64,000 bases of DNA from an uncultured Ruminococcus sp. (GTDB taxonomy: Bacteria; Bacillota; Clostridia; Oscillospirales; Ruminococcaceae). Positions 16,296 to 24,315 of the stretch are shown piece by piece. Within the stretch, counting starts at the first letter, position 1; the number at the start of each line of letters is the position of its first letter. The position numbers were made by a program, and so were the translations under genes. Below the pieces are notes generated by a model, which worked only from the letters and a program-made list of their open reading frames with translations, was not told the DNA's origin and did not search any database. Where the stretch lies: NCBI GenBank assembly GCA_900543145.1, contig UQPZ01000002.1, positions 186,001 to 250,000 on the forward strand, in the 5' to 3' direction.

Positions 16296-18578
16296 CTATT
16301 TTACACAATATAAAGCTCCCCTGTCGGTTTCAAAGGTATATGCGCCGTCTGAGTATTCGGCGTTTACCTCTGTATCTCCTCTGCTGATCCTGTATTCCTG
16401 TCCGATAACGAGTGTGCATTTTCCTCCTCGGCGGGAACGCAGCTGAGCAGAAACGACTCTTCCGTTTTCCCAGCTGCATGATACCTCAAAGCCGCCTCTT
16501 GCCATAAGTCCGCTGAACGAGCCGTTTTTCCATGCCTTGGGAAGTGCAGGAAGAAGTATAAGCTCATTATTTTCAGACTGTAAAAGCGCTTCGCAGATAC
16601 CTGCTGTTCCTCCGAAGTTTCCGTCGATCTGGAAGGGAGGATGCATATCGAACATATTGGGGTTGGTGGAATAAGAAAGCAGAGCGGTTATATTTTCATA
16701 AAGCTTTTCCCCGTCAAAAAGCCTGGCCCAGTGATTTATTATCCATGCTCTCGACCAGCCGGTATGACCTCCCCCATGTGAAAGCCTCCGTTCAAGAGTG
16801 GCTCTTGCCGCCTCTGCAAGCTCGGGAGTTTTTCTCATTGATATGATATCTGCGGGATAAAGAGCGAAAAGCTGGGAAATATGTCTGTGTCCCGGCTCGA
16901 CCTCGTCATAATCCTCCGCCCATTCCTTTATCTGACCGTATTTGCCTATTTCAGGCTTGGGAAGTCTTTCACGCATAACGGAAAGCACCTCGGCGAATCC
17001 TTCGTCCTTTCCAAGAATTTCAGACGCTTCGATCACTGCGGTAAAAAGCTCGAAGAGTATCTGGCTGTCCATAGACGGACCTATACAGAGCGCGCCCTGT
17101 GAGCCGCTTTCGGTCAGATATGAGTTTTCCGGAGAAACTGACGGACAGGTTACAAGCCGTCCCTTTTTGTCCTCTATAAGGAAATCGGTGAAGAACTCCG
17201 CCGCTTCCCTCAGAGTTTCGTATTTTTGGGCAAGAAAATCCCTGTCCAGAGTAAATTTATAATGCTCCCAGATATGCAGGCAAAGCCAGGCAGCACCCAT
17301 AGGCCACTGAGTACCCGGCATCCACAGATCCTGCGGAGCGGTATCTCCCCATATGTCGGTATTGTGATGACATACGAAACCTTTGCAGTTATACATTTCC
17401 CTTGCGGTAACTCTTCCGTTGGGGCGCATTCTTTCAATATGATCAAACAGGGGTGTGTGAAGCTCGCTCAGATCACATACCTCAGCAGGCCAGTAGTTCA
17501 TTTCGGTATTTATATTTATAGTAAACTTACAGCCCCATGCAGGCCACATATCCTGATTCCAGATACCCTGAAGATTCATGGGAAGAGTACCCTCACGGCT
17601 TCCGGCTATCATAAGATAGCGTCCGAAATTGAAATACGTTTCGATAAGCTTGTTATCTTTTTCACCGCTGCGTATTTTTTCAAGTCTTTCGTCAGTCGGG
17701 AGAGCTGAGTTTCCGCCGCTGTTGTCCTCAAGAGCTATCTCACAGCGCTTATAGTAAGACTGATGATCCTTTATATGCTCGGCTTTAAGCTGCTCGTAGG
17801 ATCTTTCGGCAGCGCAGTCAACGTCGTAAACTGCCTGACCCTTGTAGTCGTTATGACGGTAGCTTGTCTGAACTCCCAGAAGTACGGTTATTTCCCTGCA
17901 GCCCTCGCAGGTAAGGAAACTTCCGTATGGATAGACCTTTCCGCCCTTATTGAGAACTTTCATATAGGCGGCGAAGTTTATTCCGTCCTCCGAGCCGCAG
18001 CCGCCGTAAAAAAGCAGTGAGTTTTCAGAAACGGGGGAGTTGTCGTCAAAGTAATCGTCACGTCCGTCCAGCTTTAAGCGTACGTTTATACCGTCCGGCT
18101 CCGAAGCGGTCATATGTATTACCATTACTTGATCCGGCTGGGAAACGAATACCTCCCGTTTAAAGGCGCAGCCGTTTATCGAGTATTCCGTGGTGCATAC
18201 CGCCGTTTCAAGATCGAGGGAACGGAAGCTGAAATCGGCAGTATCGTCCTTCCAGTGAATAATATTCATATCGCAAAGAGGCATATAGTGCCTTTGGTTC
18301 ACGGGAGTGCCGCAGAAAGCGTCAAATACTATCTTTTCCGCTTCGGCGATCTTTTCTTCAAAGAGCAGCTTTCTTACTCTTCCGAGATTGGGAAGAGCAG
18401 ATTTGTTATTACGCTCTCTGAATCCGCCGGACCAAACAGAATCCTCGTTAAGCTGAATACGCTCGCAGAGGGGCTGAGAGAAGATCATGCCGCCGATCCG
18501 CCCGTTGCCTACAGGCAGAGCCTTGTTCCAGTCGTCGGCAGGAGTTTTATAATAAAGAAGCTGTGAACATGAATCCAT
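16296..18578 (-). CDS. GH95 family alpha-L-fucosidase/galactosidase
   Basis: A 760-residue protein of GH95 length. It begins LYYKTPADDWNKALPVGNGRIGGMIF-like (residues 8-33), with QLNEDSVWSGG shortly after. The (alpha/alpha)6 catalytic barrel carries NLQGIWN, NINTEMNYWPAE and the late DGNFGGTAGICEALLQS, all diagnostic of GH95. The family removes alpha-1,2-L-fucose, or L-galactose in some members, by inversion. No signal peptide is present, so it acts on imported oligosaccharides. Together with GH26 in one transcript, the substrate may be a fucosylated hemicellulose or host glycan (inference). A promoter with two palindromes lies directly upstream. Confidence 0.9.
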   Translation of the reverse strand: MDSCSQLLYYKTPADDWNKALPVGNGRIGGMIFSQPLCERIQLNEDSVWSGGFRERNNKSALPNLGRVRKLLFEEKIAEAEKIVFDAFCGTPVNQRHYMPLCDMNIIHWKDDTADFSFRSLDLETAVCTTEYSINGCAFKREVFVSQPDQVMVIHMTASEPDGINVRLKLDGRDDYFDDNSPVSENSLLFYGGCGSEDGINFAAYMKVLNKGGKVYPYGSFLTCEGCREITVLLGVQTSYRHNDYKGQAVYDVDCAAERSYEQLKAEHIKDHQSYYKRCEIALEDNSGGNSALPTDERLEKIRSGEKDNKLIETYFNFGRYLMIAGSREGTLPMNLQGIWNQDMWPAWGCKFTININTEMNYWPAEVCDLSELHTPLFDHIERMRPNGRVTAREMYNCKGFVCHHNTDIWGDTAPQDLWMPGTQWPMGAAWLCLHIWEHYKFTLDRDFLAQKYETLREAAEFFTDFLIEDKKGRLVTCPSVSPENSYLTESGSQGALCIGPSMDSQILFELFTAVIEASEILGKDEGFAEVLSVMRERLPKPEIGKYGQIKEWAEDYDEVEPGHRHISQLFALYPADIISMRKTPELAEAARATLERRLSHGGGHTGWSRAWIINHWARLFDGEKLYENITALLSYSTNPNMFDMHPPFQIDGNFGGTAGICEALLQSENNELILLPALPKAWKNGSFSGLMARGGFEVSCSWENGRVVSAQLRSRRGGKCTLVIGQEYRISRGDTEVNAEYSDGAYTFETDRGALYCVK

Positions 18579-18604
18579 AGTCTTATCCCCGTTTCATTGA
18601 TTTC

Positions 18605-18657
18605 GGTATAAGAATATACCTAATTAAAAGTATAGCATACTATTATATTTTTTTCAA
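18605..18657 (-). promoter_or_regulatory. Promoter and operator palindromes of the GH95-GH26 operon
   Basis: Minus strand TTGAAA (18657-18652), 17 bases, TATACT (18634-18629). The near-palindrome AGTAT-AGC-ATACT (18629-18641) covers the -10 box. The perfect inverted repeat GGTATA-AGAA-TATACC (18605-18620) sits right behind the expected transcript start. Both are good repressor or activator sites; the regulator is not in the immediate neighbourhood. Confidence 0.7.
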
Positions 18658-18819
18658 CCCCGTAATTACAGCTGGGCAAGATCGTCGGTTTCTGAAATAT
18701 GTAATGAAAGCCAACGGGGACTCGTCGGGAATAATATAATTTCTCCGTCTTTTTCGTACACTGCATTTGGGAAAAGACAACAAAAGAATCAAAATTGATA
18801 CTGTTTAAAATACTAGTGG

Positions 18820-18852
18820 AAAAAAGAAAACGAAGCCATAGAAAGCTTCGTT
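18820..18852 (-). terminator. Orphan terminator on the minus strand
   Basis: Read on the minus strand, AACGAAGC pairs with GCTTCGTT across an 8-base loop and is followed by a T-rich tail. There is no complete gene upstream of it, only the short remnant at 18869-18928. Confidence 0.7.
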
Positions 18853-18868
18853 AAACAAATGTCATATA

Positions 18869-18928
18869 TTATTTTCTGCGTTTTACAGTTAAAGCAGCCG
18901 CTGCCAGGATAACAGCCGAAGCTGAGAC
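18869..18928 (-). pseudogene. Remnant: C-terminal membrane tail of a lost surface protein
   Basis: The minus strand reads VSASAVILAAAALTVKRRK and a stop, a hydrophobic helix plus basic end typical of the C-terminal tail of exported Ruminococcus-type proteins. It is preceded in frame by TAG and no longer open reading frame can be rebuilt. A terminator follows at the expected distance. The rest of the 18658-19067 interval holds nothing I can identify. Confidence 0.55.
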
Positions 18929-19067
18929 CTATGCAACTCAGTAACTTTCTTGGAGCAGGTCAACTTATTTTTAATAATTGTCAAGAATAAACACAAAAAA
19001 GGTTTACTTTTTATTAAAGCTATGTGCGGTAGGATAGGTAAAAAGTGAAAAAATACTTTTTAAACAG

Positions 19068-19096
19068 TTGCTTTATTCAGCTTATTGTGTTATTAT
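19068..19096 (+). promoter_or_regulatory. Likely promoter for the 19163 gene and followers
   Basis: TTGCTT at 19068, 17 bases, TATTAT at 19091-19096. A tiny stem TACC-GAAA-GGTA follows in the leader. Confidence 0.5.
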
Positions 19097-19162
19097 TATA
19101 AAGGTTATAGCTATTTGTAAATATAAATACCGAAAGGTATCAGGAAATGAGAGGTTTTTATT

Positions 19163-19564
19163 TTGGAGATACTTGCAAGAAACGAAATGCAGAACGTTTA
19201 TACTCCTCTGCCGCTTAACATTCACTTTGTATTCTGTCTGATAGCAACTGCGCTTTATCTTGTCCAGTTTTACAGAAAGGGAGCGTGGCATTATATTTTG
19301 CTTATGTTTGCTGTAGACGCTACCTTTATAACTCAGTTCTGGACGACTCACTTCGCTATTTCCGCACTTGCGGTTACCGAGGCGGCTCTTCTTATAGGTG
19401 CGGCGGTGCTTTCACATCGCTATTCAAAGGCTCTCAGAGCGGTATGCCGTAAGCAGTATGAGGAAGCCGAAAAGGAGGCTATAAGAGCGAAGCTTATGCA
19501 GCGCATGAAAGAGGAAGAGGAAAAGGAGATCGTAGACAACGCCTTTAAGGACGACGGCGAATAG
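19163..19564 (+). CDS. Small membrane protein of unknown function
   Basis: About 133 residues. Two or three hydrophobic helices fill residues 15-85 (HFVFCLIATALYLVQF, ILLMFAVDATFITQF, ALAVTEAALLIGAAVL). A highly charged Glu/Lys/Arg tail of about 45 residues follows and should lie in the cytosol. The start is taken as TTG at 19163 behind GAGAGG; ATG at 19187 is the alternative and would remove eight residues. It lies 22 bases ahead of the hydroxyacid dehydrogenase gene in the same direction, so they may share a transcript. I do not recognise a family. Confidence 0.65.
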   Translation: MEILARNEMQNVYTPLPLNIHFVFCLIATALYLVQFYRKGAWHYILLMFAVDATFITQFWTTHFAISALAVTEAALLIGAAVLSHRYSKALRAVCRKQYEEAEKEAIRAKLMQRMKEEEEKEIVDNAFKDDGE

Positions 19565-19586
19565 GCTTTTATCGGAGGTTTTTGCA

Positions 19587-20537
19587 GTGAAGCTCGTAAT
19601 ACTCGATTCTGAAACGGTAACAAGAAAAGACGTATCCTTAGACAGTATAACTTCTCTCGGAGAAAGTCAGGTCTTTGGATATACGCCAAACGAACAGGTC
19701 TCTGAGCGTATCGGAAACGCAGACGCTGTAATATGCAACAAATGTCTTATTACCGAGGAGGTTTTTGAAAAATGTCCGAACCTGAAATATGTGGGGCTTT
19801 TCGCCACGGGGTACAACAACGTTGATACAGAAGCCGCTAAGCGTCACGGAACGGTCGTGTGCAACGTTCCGGCATATTCCACAAACGCCGTAGCTCAGCA
19901 TACCTTTGCGTTGATACTAAATTATTTCAATAAAATAAGAGAATACGCCGATTCGGTCGGCAGCGGCGAATGGGTAAACTATAAGCTGTTTTCGTACTTC
20001 GGCATACCTACCTATGAGCTGGCGGGAAAAACTATCGGGATAATCGGCTACGGCGATATAGGCAGACAGGTCGCAAGGATCGCCAAAGCTTTCGATATGA
20101 ATGTTCTGACTTATACCCGTTCGCCACAAAAGGTTGACGACGGAACTCAGACCTGTACGCTTGAATATCTTCTTCAAAACTCTGATGCGGTCAGCCTGCA
20201 CTGTCCTTTGACTAAAGACAACGAAAGAATGATAAATTCGGAAAGCTTAAAGCTTATGAAAAGCTCCGCTGTTCTTGTTAATACGGCAAGAGGAGGACTT
20301 GTGGACGAATATGATTTAGCCGAAGCGCTTAATAACGAAACTATTGCGGCGGCTTGCATTGACGTTCTTGCTTTTGAACCTATGCAGGAGGACTGTCCTC
20401 TCAGAAATGCGAAAAACTGCGTAATTACGCCGCACGTTGCATGGGCGCCCAAAGAAACAAGGGAACGTCTGCTTGAAAAGGTAGCGGAAAATCTCCGCTG
20501 CTGGATCGAGGGCAAGCCTCGGAACATCTGCGGATGA
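19587..20537 (+). CDS. D-isomer-specific 2-hydroxyacid dehydrogenase
   Basis: A 316-residue NAD-dependent enzyme of usual family length. It shows the nucleotide-binding loop GIIGYGDIGRQVARIAKAF, the catalytic Arg region NTARGGLVDEYDL and the late His in NCVITPHVAWAPKETR. Closest in character to glycerate dehydrogenase/hydroxypyruvate reductase (HprA-like), interconverting a 2-keto acid and the D-2-hydroxy acid in the cytosol. GTG start at 19587 behind GGAGG. The precise substrate cannot be told from sequence alone. Confidence 0.9.
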   Translation: MKLVILDSETVTRKDVSLDSITSLGESQVFGYTPNEQVSERIGNADAVICNKCLITEEVFEKCPNLKYVGLFATGYNNVDTEAAKRHGTVVCNVPAYSTNAVAQHTFALILNYFNKIREYADSVGSGEWVNYKLFSYFGIPTYELAGKTIGIIGYGDIGRQVARIAKAFDMNVLTYTRSPQKVDDGTQTCTLEYLLQNSDAVSLHCPLTKDNERMINSESLKLMKSSAVLVNTARGGLVDEYDLAEALNNETIAAACIDVLAFEPMQEDCPLRNAKNCVITPHVAWAPKETRERLLEKVAENLRCWIEGKPRNICG

Positions 20538-20603
20538 TCTTAAACGATATTTGCAGTAATTGATAACATAAAAACATTAACCGATATTCGGAAAGGGGAA
20601 TTT

Positions 20604-21113
20604 ATGTCTGAGCTTTGGGATTTGTATGATAAATACAAAAATCCGTTAGGGAAAACTCATGTCAGGGGCGAAAAGATTAAGAGCGGCGAGTATCATATCG
20701 TCGTAGATGTTTTGTCTGTAAACCATAAGGGGAAAATACTTATTACAAAGCGTCATCCCGATAAGACTTTCGGCGGTATGTGGGAAATAACAGGTGGCTC
20801 TGTGCTTTCAGGAGAAAATTCTGCCGATGGAGCGAAAAGAGAGCTTTTTGAAGAAACAGGGCTTAAAGCGGACAGCCTTGAATATCGAGGTATGATAGTT
20901 CGTCCGCAGACATGTGCAATTCACGAGTTATATATGTGCAAAGGTAATTTTAATGAAAGCGATATTGTTTTGCAGGAGGGCGAAACGGTTGATTTTAAGC
21001 TTGTCACCCCTCAGGAGCTTTACGCTATGGCAGAGCAGGGAGAGTTTTTAGGATATTTGTATAACCGAATAAAGGGAGTTTTTCCCGATATTCTGGGAGA
21101 GGATCTGAGATGA
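20604..21113 (+). CDS. NUDIX hydrolase, isopentenyl-diphosphate isomerase-like subgroup
   Basis: A 169-residue protein with the Nudix box GSVLSGE...REL-x-EETGL around residues 63-85. The N-terminal ELWDLYDKYKNPLGKTHVRG resembles the start of the IDI-like/YfcD-type Nudix proteins, which begin by reading E-x-WDLYD. The actual substrate is unknown; a nucleotide diphosphate is likely. AGGGG precedes the ATG. Its stop overlaps the start of a 24-codon reading frame that leads into proB. Confidence 0.85.
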   Translation: MSELWDLYDKYKNPLGKTHVRGEKIKSGEYHIVVDVLSVNHKGKILITKRHPDKTFGGMWEITGGSVLSGENSADGAKRELFEETGLKADSLEYRGMIVRPQTCAIHELYMCKGNFNESDIVLQEGETVDFKLVTPQELYAMAEQGEFLGYLYNRIKGVFPDILGEDLR

Positions 21114-21184
21114 TCATTACAGGAAAAAATTCTGAGCTCTTAGCTGAGCATAGCCATAAATATTACAGAATAGAGGAATCATGA
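21110..21184 (+). CDS. Candidate 24-residue microprotein linking the NUDIX gene to proB
   Basis: ATG at 21110 overlaps the NUDIX stop (ATGA). GAGAGGA stands six bases upstream, and the stop TGA shares one base with the preferred proB ATG at 21184. It encodes MIITGKNSELLAEHSHKYYR and four more residues. The arrangement fits translational coupling, but no homologue is known to me, so it could be chance or a decayed gene end. Confidence 0.35.
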   Translation: MIITGKNSELLAEHSHKYYRIEES

Positions 21185-21981
21185 TGTCATATCTGAAAAG
21201 CAAAAAAAGAGTAGTCGTAAAGCTGGGAAGCTCGACGCTTACTCACAGAACGGGCAGACTTAACATAAGGCGTGTAGAGCAGCTTGTTAAGAATATCGCC
21301 GATCTTCACAATGCCGGACATGAGATAATTATAGTTTCAAGCGGTTCTATTGCGTTGGGAGTGGCGAAGCTTGGGCTTATGGAAAGACCTAAGGACACCC
21401 CTTCCAGACAGGCGTGTGCCGCAGTCGGTCAGTGCGAGCTTATGTATCTTTACGACAAGCTTTTTTCCGATTACGGCCTTACTGTTGCGCAGGTTCTGCT
21501 GACCAAGTATATCCTTATAGAGGACAGGAGGATAAACGTACAGAATGCGCTTGAAAGGCTTATACAGCAGGGCGTTATTCCGATAGTAAATGAAAACGAC
21601 ACGGTAGCTATCGACGAGCTGGAGCTTGAGGTAGGGGAGAACGATTCTCTTGCCGCAACGGTAGCTTCTATTGCTCATGCCGATCTGCTTATAATAATGT
21701 CCGATATAGACGGACTTTACGACAGCGACCCCAGGCAGAACGAAAAAGCTGAGCTTATCCCCGTCGTTGAGGAAATTACCGACGAGATAAGGGCGCTTGC
21801 GGGCGGAGCGGGAACAAAGCTTGGCACAGGCGGAATGATAACAAAGATAAACGCCGCTGAAATAGCCGTAAACAGCGGGATAGATATGATAATCCTAAAC
21901 GGTAAGAATCCCGACAACCTATATTATCTTTTTGAAAACGGAGATCTGGGAACACTTTTCAAAGCGGCAAAGCAGAGCTGA
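21184..21981 (+). CDS. proB: Glutamate 5-kinase
   Basis: A 265-residue amino acid kinase: RVVVKLGSSTLTHRTG at the start, IVSSGSIALGVAKL, IVNENDTVAIDE and the C-terminal GTGGMITKINAAEIA are all ProB landmarks. It phosphorylates glutamate for the first step of proline synthesis. The length shows that the C-terminal PUA domain of longer ProB proteins is absent, as in many Firmicutes. AGAGGA lies seven bases before the ATG at 21184; an ATG three bases earlier is possible. proA follows, but a lipoprotein gene and a tiny frame intervene. Confidence 0.95.
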   Translation: MSYLKSKKRVVVKLGSSTLTHRTGRLNIRRVEQLVKNIADLHNAGHEIIIVSSGSIALGVAKLGLMERPKDTPSRQACAAVGQCELMYLYDKLFSDYGLTVAQVLLTKYILIEDRRINVQNALERLIQQGVIPIVNENDTVAIDELELEVGENDSLAATVASIAHADLLIIMSDIDGLYDSDPRQNEKAELIPVVEEITDEIRALAGGAGTKLGTGGMITKINAAEIAVNSGIDMIILNGKNPDNLYYLFENGDLGTLFKAAKQS

Positions 21982-21998
21982 AAAATGGGGGAGAAGCT

Positions 21999-22691
21999 AT
22001 GAAAAGAAAACTTGTTTTATTTATGGCGGCTGCCTTTTTGGTTTCTAATTTAACAGCCTGCAAAAATTCTGAAAACACATTATCGTCTGAAGATGATAAA
22101 AGCCGAAGCACACAAAGCAGTATTTCTGAATCGGTTTCGGAAAGTACGGATAGCGACGCTCAGAGCAGTACTGAAATCAATTCAAGTATAAATGAGTACG
22201 ACGGAACATTTAACGAGGATGTTTTTGATAAGATCGTCAGTAACGTTGTTATAGGCGATAAAACTTTTTCATTTCCATGCTCGCTGGATGATTTGGGTGA
22301 TGGTTTTACTTTTAGAAAAGAAACCATGATATATGAAGAGGAAACAGAATTAAGAAGCTGTGGATTATTATATGACAAAAAATCTTTGGCTGCGGTAACA
22401 ATGCATTGTGCAGCAGACGATAATGATTATAGTGATAATGATATTATTTGTATAAGCTTTACTGCGAGTGCTTTCAAAAGGCAGGATACGATTGATAACA
22501 TTTCAATAGGCGGAATAACCTTTGATAGTACTGAAGAAGAAATACTTCAAATGTTTGGTGAACCAATAGATAAGTATGAAGATTCTGATGATTTTGAATT
22601 ATATATTTATTCTATTGATAATAAGCGAATGACCCTTTCTTTTAATAGCGGGAACCTAAATATTATAGAGTTTAAATTGGGAGGAAAATAA
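21999..22691 (+). CDS. Lipoprotein of unknown function between proB and proA
   Basis: A 230-residue protein. It has the lipoprotein signal MKRKLVLFMAAAFLVSNL followed by TAC (lipobox), then a Ser/Glu/Asp-rich linker of about 50 residues. The folded part runs from about residue 75, with short beta-rich stretches (VVIGDKTFSFPCSLDDLG; later ITFDSTEEEILQMFGEP). The latter resembles repeated patterns in small secreted proteins of gut Firmicutes, but no family is certain. The sequence is clearly richer in A+T than proB and proA, suggesting later insertion. GGGGGAG precedes the ATG, 17 bases after proB. Confidence 0.75.
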   Translation: MKRKLVLFMAAAFLVSNLTACKNSENTLSSEDDKSRSTQSSISESVSESTDSDAQSSTEINSSINEYDGTFNEDVFDKIVSNVVIGDKTFSFPCSLDDLGDGFTFRKETMIYEEETELRSCGLLYDKKSLAAVTMHCAADDNDYSDNDIICISFTASAFKRQDTIDNISIGGITFDSTEEEILQMFGEPIDKYEDSDDFELYIYSIDNKRMTLSFNSGNLNIIEFKLGGK

Positions 22692-22692
22692 A

Positions 22693-22764
22693 ATGTCAAT
22701 TAATATTGATACAGGATTCGAGATCATATTAAAGTTAGATAAGGACATGATACATATCAAGTAA
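22693..22764 (+). CDS. Candidate 23-residue ORF, possible gene fragment
   Basis: GGGAGG stands eight bases before ATG. The product MSINIDTGFEIILKLDKDMI plus three residues starts one base after the lipoprotein stop. It has the same A+T-rich style. It may be a true small protein or the surviving head of a deleted gene. Confidence 0.3.
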   Translation: MSINIDTGFEIILKLDKDMIHIK

Positions 22765-22796
22765 AAATAAAATCTACCCTGAAAGGAGTAATTTTT

Positions 22797-24050
22797 ATGA
22801 ATTATATTGAGGAGCTCGGAACAAAAGCCAAGGCTGCAAAGGCAGGTCTTGCCGGCGCTTCGTCGGAACAGAAGAACGATGCACTGCTTGAGATCGCACA
22901 TATCCTGAGAAGGTGCATGCCGAAAATTATCGAAGCAAATAAGCTTGATCTTGAAAATGCGGTGCGCCGCAATATGACCCCGTCGCTTCAGGACAGGCTT
23001 AGGCTTGACGAAAAGCGTATCGAGGGTATTGCCTGCGCCTGTGAAAAGCTGACCGCTCTCGAAGATCCGGTAGGCGAGGTAATAAGCGGCTCGGTTCGTC
23101 CCAACGGAATGAGAATAACAAAGGTAAGAGTGCCTATGGGCGTTGTGGGAATAATTTACGAGGCAAGGCCGAACGTTACGGTCGACGCTGCGGCTTTATG
23201 CCTTAAAAGCGGAAATGCGGTTATCCTCCGCGGAGGAAAGGAAGCGTTCAATTCAAACAAAATACTCTGTGATCTTATGCGTCAGGCGGTTCAGACTGCC
23301 GGTTTTTCACCCGATATTATTCAGCTTGTGGAGAATACCGACAGAGCCATAGCTACTCAGATGATGCAGGCAAACGGCTATATCGATGTACTGATACCGA
23401 GAGGCGGTGCTCAGCTTATAAAAGCGGTAGTGCAGAACGCTACAGTTCCGGTAATTGAAACGGGTACGGGCAACTGCCATGTTTATGTTGACTCAACGGC
23501 TTCAGTGGATATGGCGGTAGATATTGTGGACAACGGAAAGACCCAGCGTCCGTCGGTATGCAATGCGGTGGAAACCTGTCTTGTTCACCGTGACATTGCG
23601 GAGGATCTCCTGCCTAAGCTTAAAGCAAGGCTTGACGAGCACAATGTGGAAATACGGGGCTGTGAGCTTACGAGAATGATACTTGGAGCGGAAAATGTTA
23701 CTCCTGCCGACGAGGACGACTATGCGACGGAGTTCGGCGACTATATAATTGCGATCAGGGTAGTTGACGGACTTGCTGACGCTCTGGAGCATATCACGAA
23801 ATACTCGACGGGTCATTCGGAATGCGTAGTGACTGAAAGCCTGTACGTTGCCGAGGAATTTCAGAGCCGTGTTGATTCAGCCTGCGTATATGTAAACTGC
23901 TCCACACGCTTTACCGACGGCGAGGAATTCGGCTTAGGTGCGGAGGTAGGAATATCCACCCAGAAGCTTCACGCCAGAGGACCAATGGGTCTAAAGGAGC
24001 TTACCACCACAAAATACCTCATCAACGGCAGCGGTCAGATAAGGTCTTAG
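22797..24050 (+). CDS. proA: Gamma-glutamyl phosphate reductase
   Basis: A 417-residue aldehyde-dehydrogenase-superfamily protein. Landmarks are VGIIYEARPNVTVDAA, the catalytic Cys in ETGTGNCHVYVD, and the end region FGLGAEVGISTQKLHARGPMG. It reduces glutamyl-5-phosphate to the semialdehyde in proline synthesis, after ProB. GAAAGGAG precedes the ATG. The stop codon TAG at 24048-24050 lies inside the first copy of the GTCTTAGCGCAGAC repeat, so the last residues come from repeat sequence. Confidence 0.96.
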   Translation: MNYIEELGTKAKAAKAGLAGASSEQKNDALLEIAHILRRCMPKIIEANKLDLENAVRRNMTPSLQDRLRLDEKRIEGIACACEKLTALEDPVGEVISGSVRPNGMRITKVRVPMGVVGIIYEARPNVTVDAAALCLKSGNAVILRGGKEAFNSNKILCDLMRQAVQTAGFSPDIIQLVENTDRAIATQMMQANGYIDVLIPRGGAQLIKAVVQNATVPVIETGTGNCHVYVDSTASVDMAVDIVDNGKTQRPSVCNAVETCLVHRDIAEDLLPKLKARLDEHNVEIRGCELTRMILGAENVTPADEDDYATEFGDYIIAIRVVDGLADALEHITKYSTGHSECVVTESLYVAEEFQSRVDSACVYVNCSTRFTDGEEFGLGAEVGISTQKLHARGPMGLKELTTTKYLINGSGQIRS

Positions 24051-24186
24051 CGCAGACGTCGGTCTTAGCGCAGACGGCGCGATTTGCGTAATCGCTCCTG
24101 ACGTCGCTCGTTACTGCGGGCGGGTACTTATATGCCGCAGCTATTGTTTGTAAAAACTAATACTTACAAGGTCTTAGCGCAGACGG
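24043..24186 (+). repeat. 109-bp repeat, copy A, with an 18-bp lead unit
   Basis: The full unit runs 24061-24169 and starts GGTCTTAGCGCAGACGGCG. An 18-bp unit GGTCTTAGCGCAGACGTC precedes it (24043-24060), and a new partial unit begins at 24170. Each unit can fold into small hairpins: GTCT/AGAC, GCGATT/AATCGC and CTGCGG/CCGCAG. Three more copies lie at 26900-27239. Confidence 0.9.
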
Positions 24187-24194
24187 AATCTTGC

Positions 24195-24223
24195 AGGACG
24201 GATATTATTATCCGTCCTTTTTT
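24195..24223 (+). terminator. Terminator of the proBA region
   Basis: AGGACGGATA pairs with TATCCGTCCT across TTAT and is followed by a T-run. Confidence 0.88.
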
Positions 24224-24246
24224 GCTGTTCTTACGGCTTTCAATTC

Positions 24247-24275
24247 TTTACTTTCTTCGGAAAATATGCTACACT
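24247..24275 (+). promoter_or_regulatory. Possible promoter of the AraC gene
   Basis: TTTACT at 24247, 17 bases, TACACT at 24270-24275. A moderate match to sigma-A; transcript start would be about 35 bases before the ATG at 24316. Confidence 0.4.
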
Positions 24276-24315
24276 TGGATTAACAAAAAAGATTCAGTGA
24301 AACGGAGCACGATCT

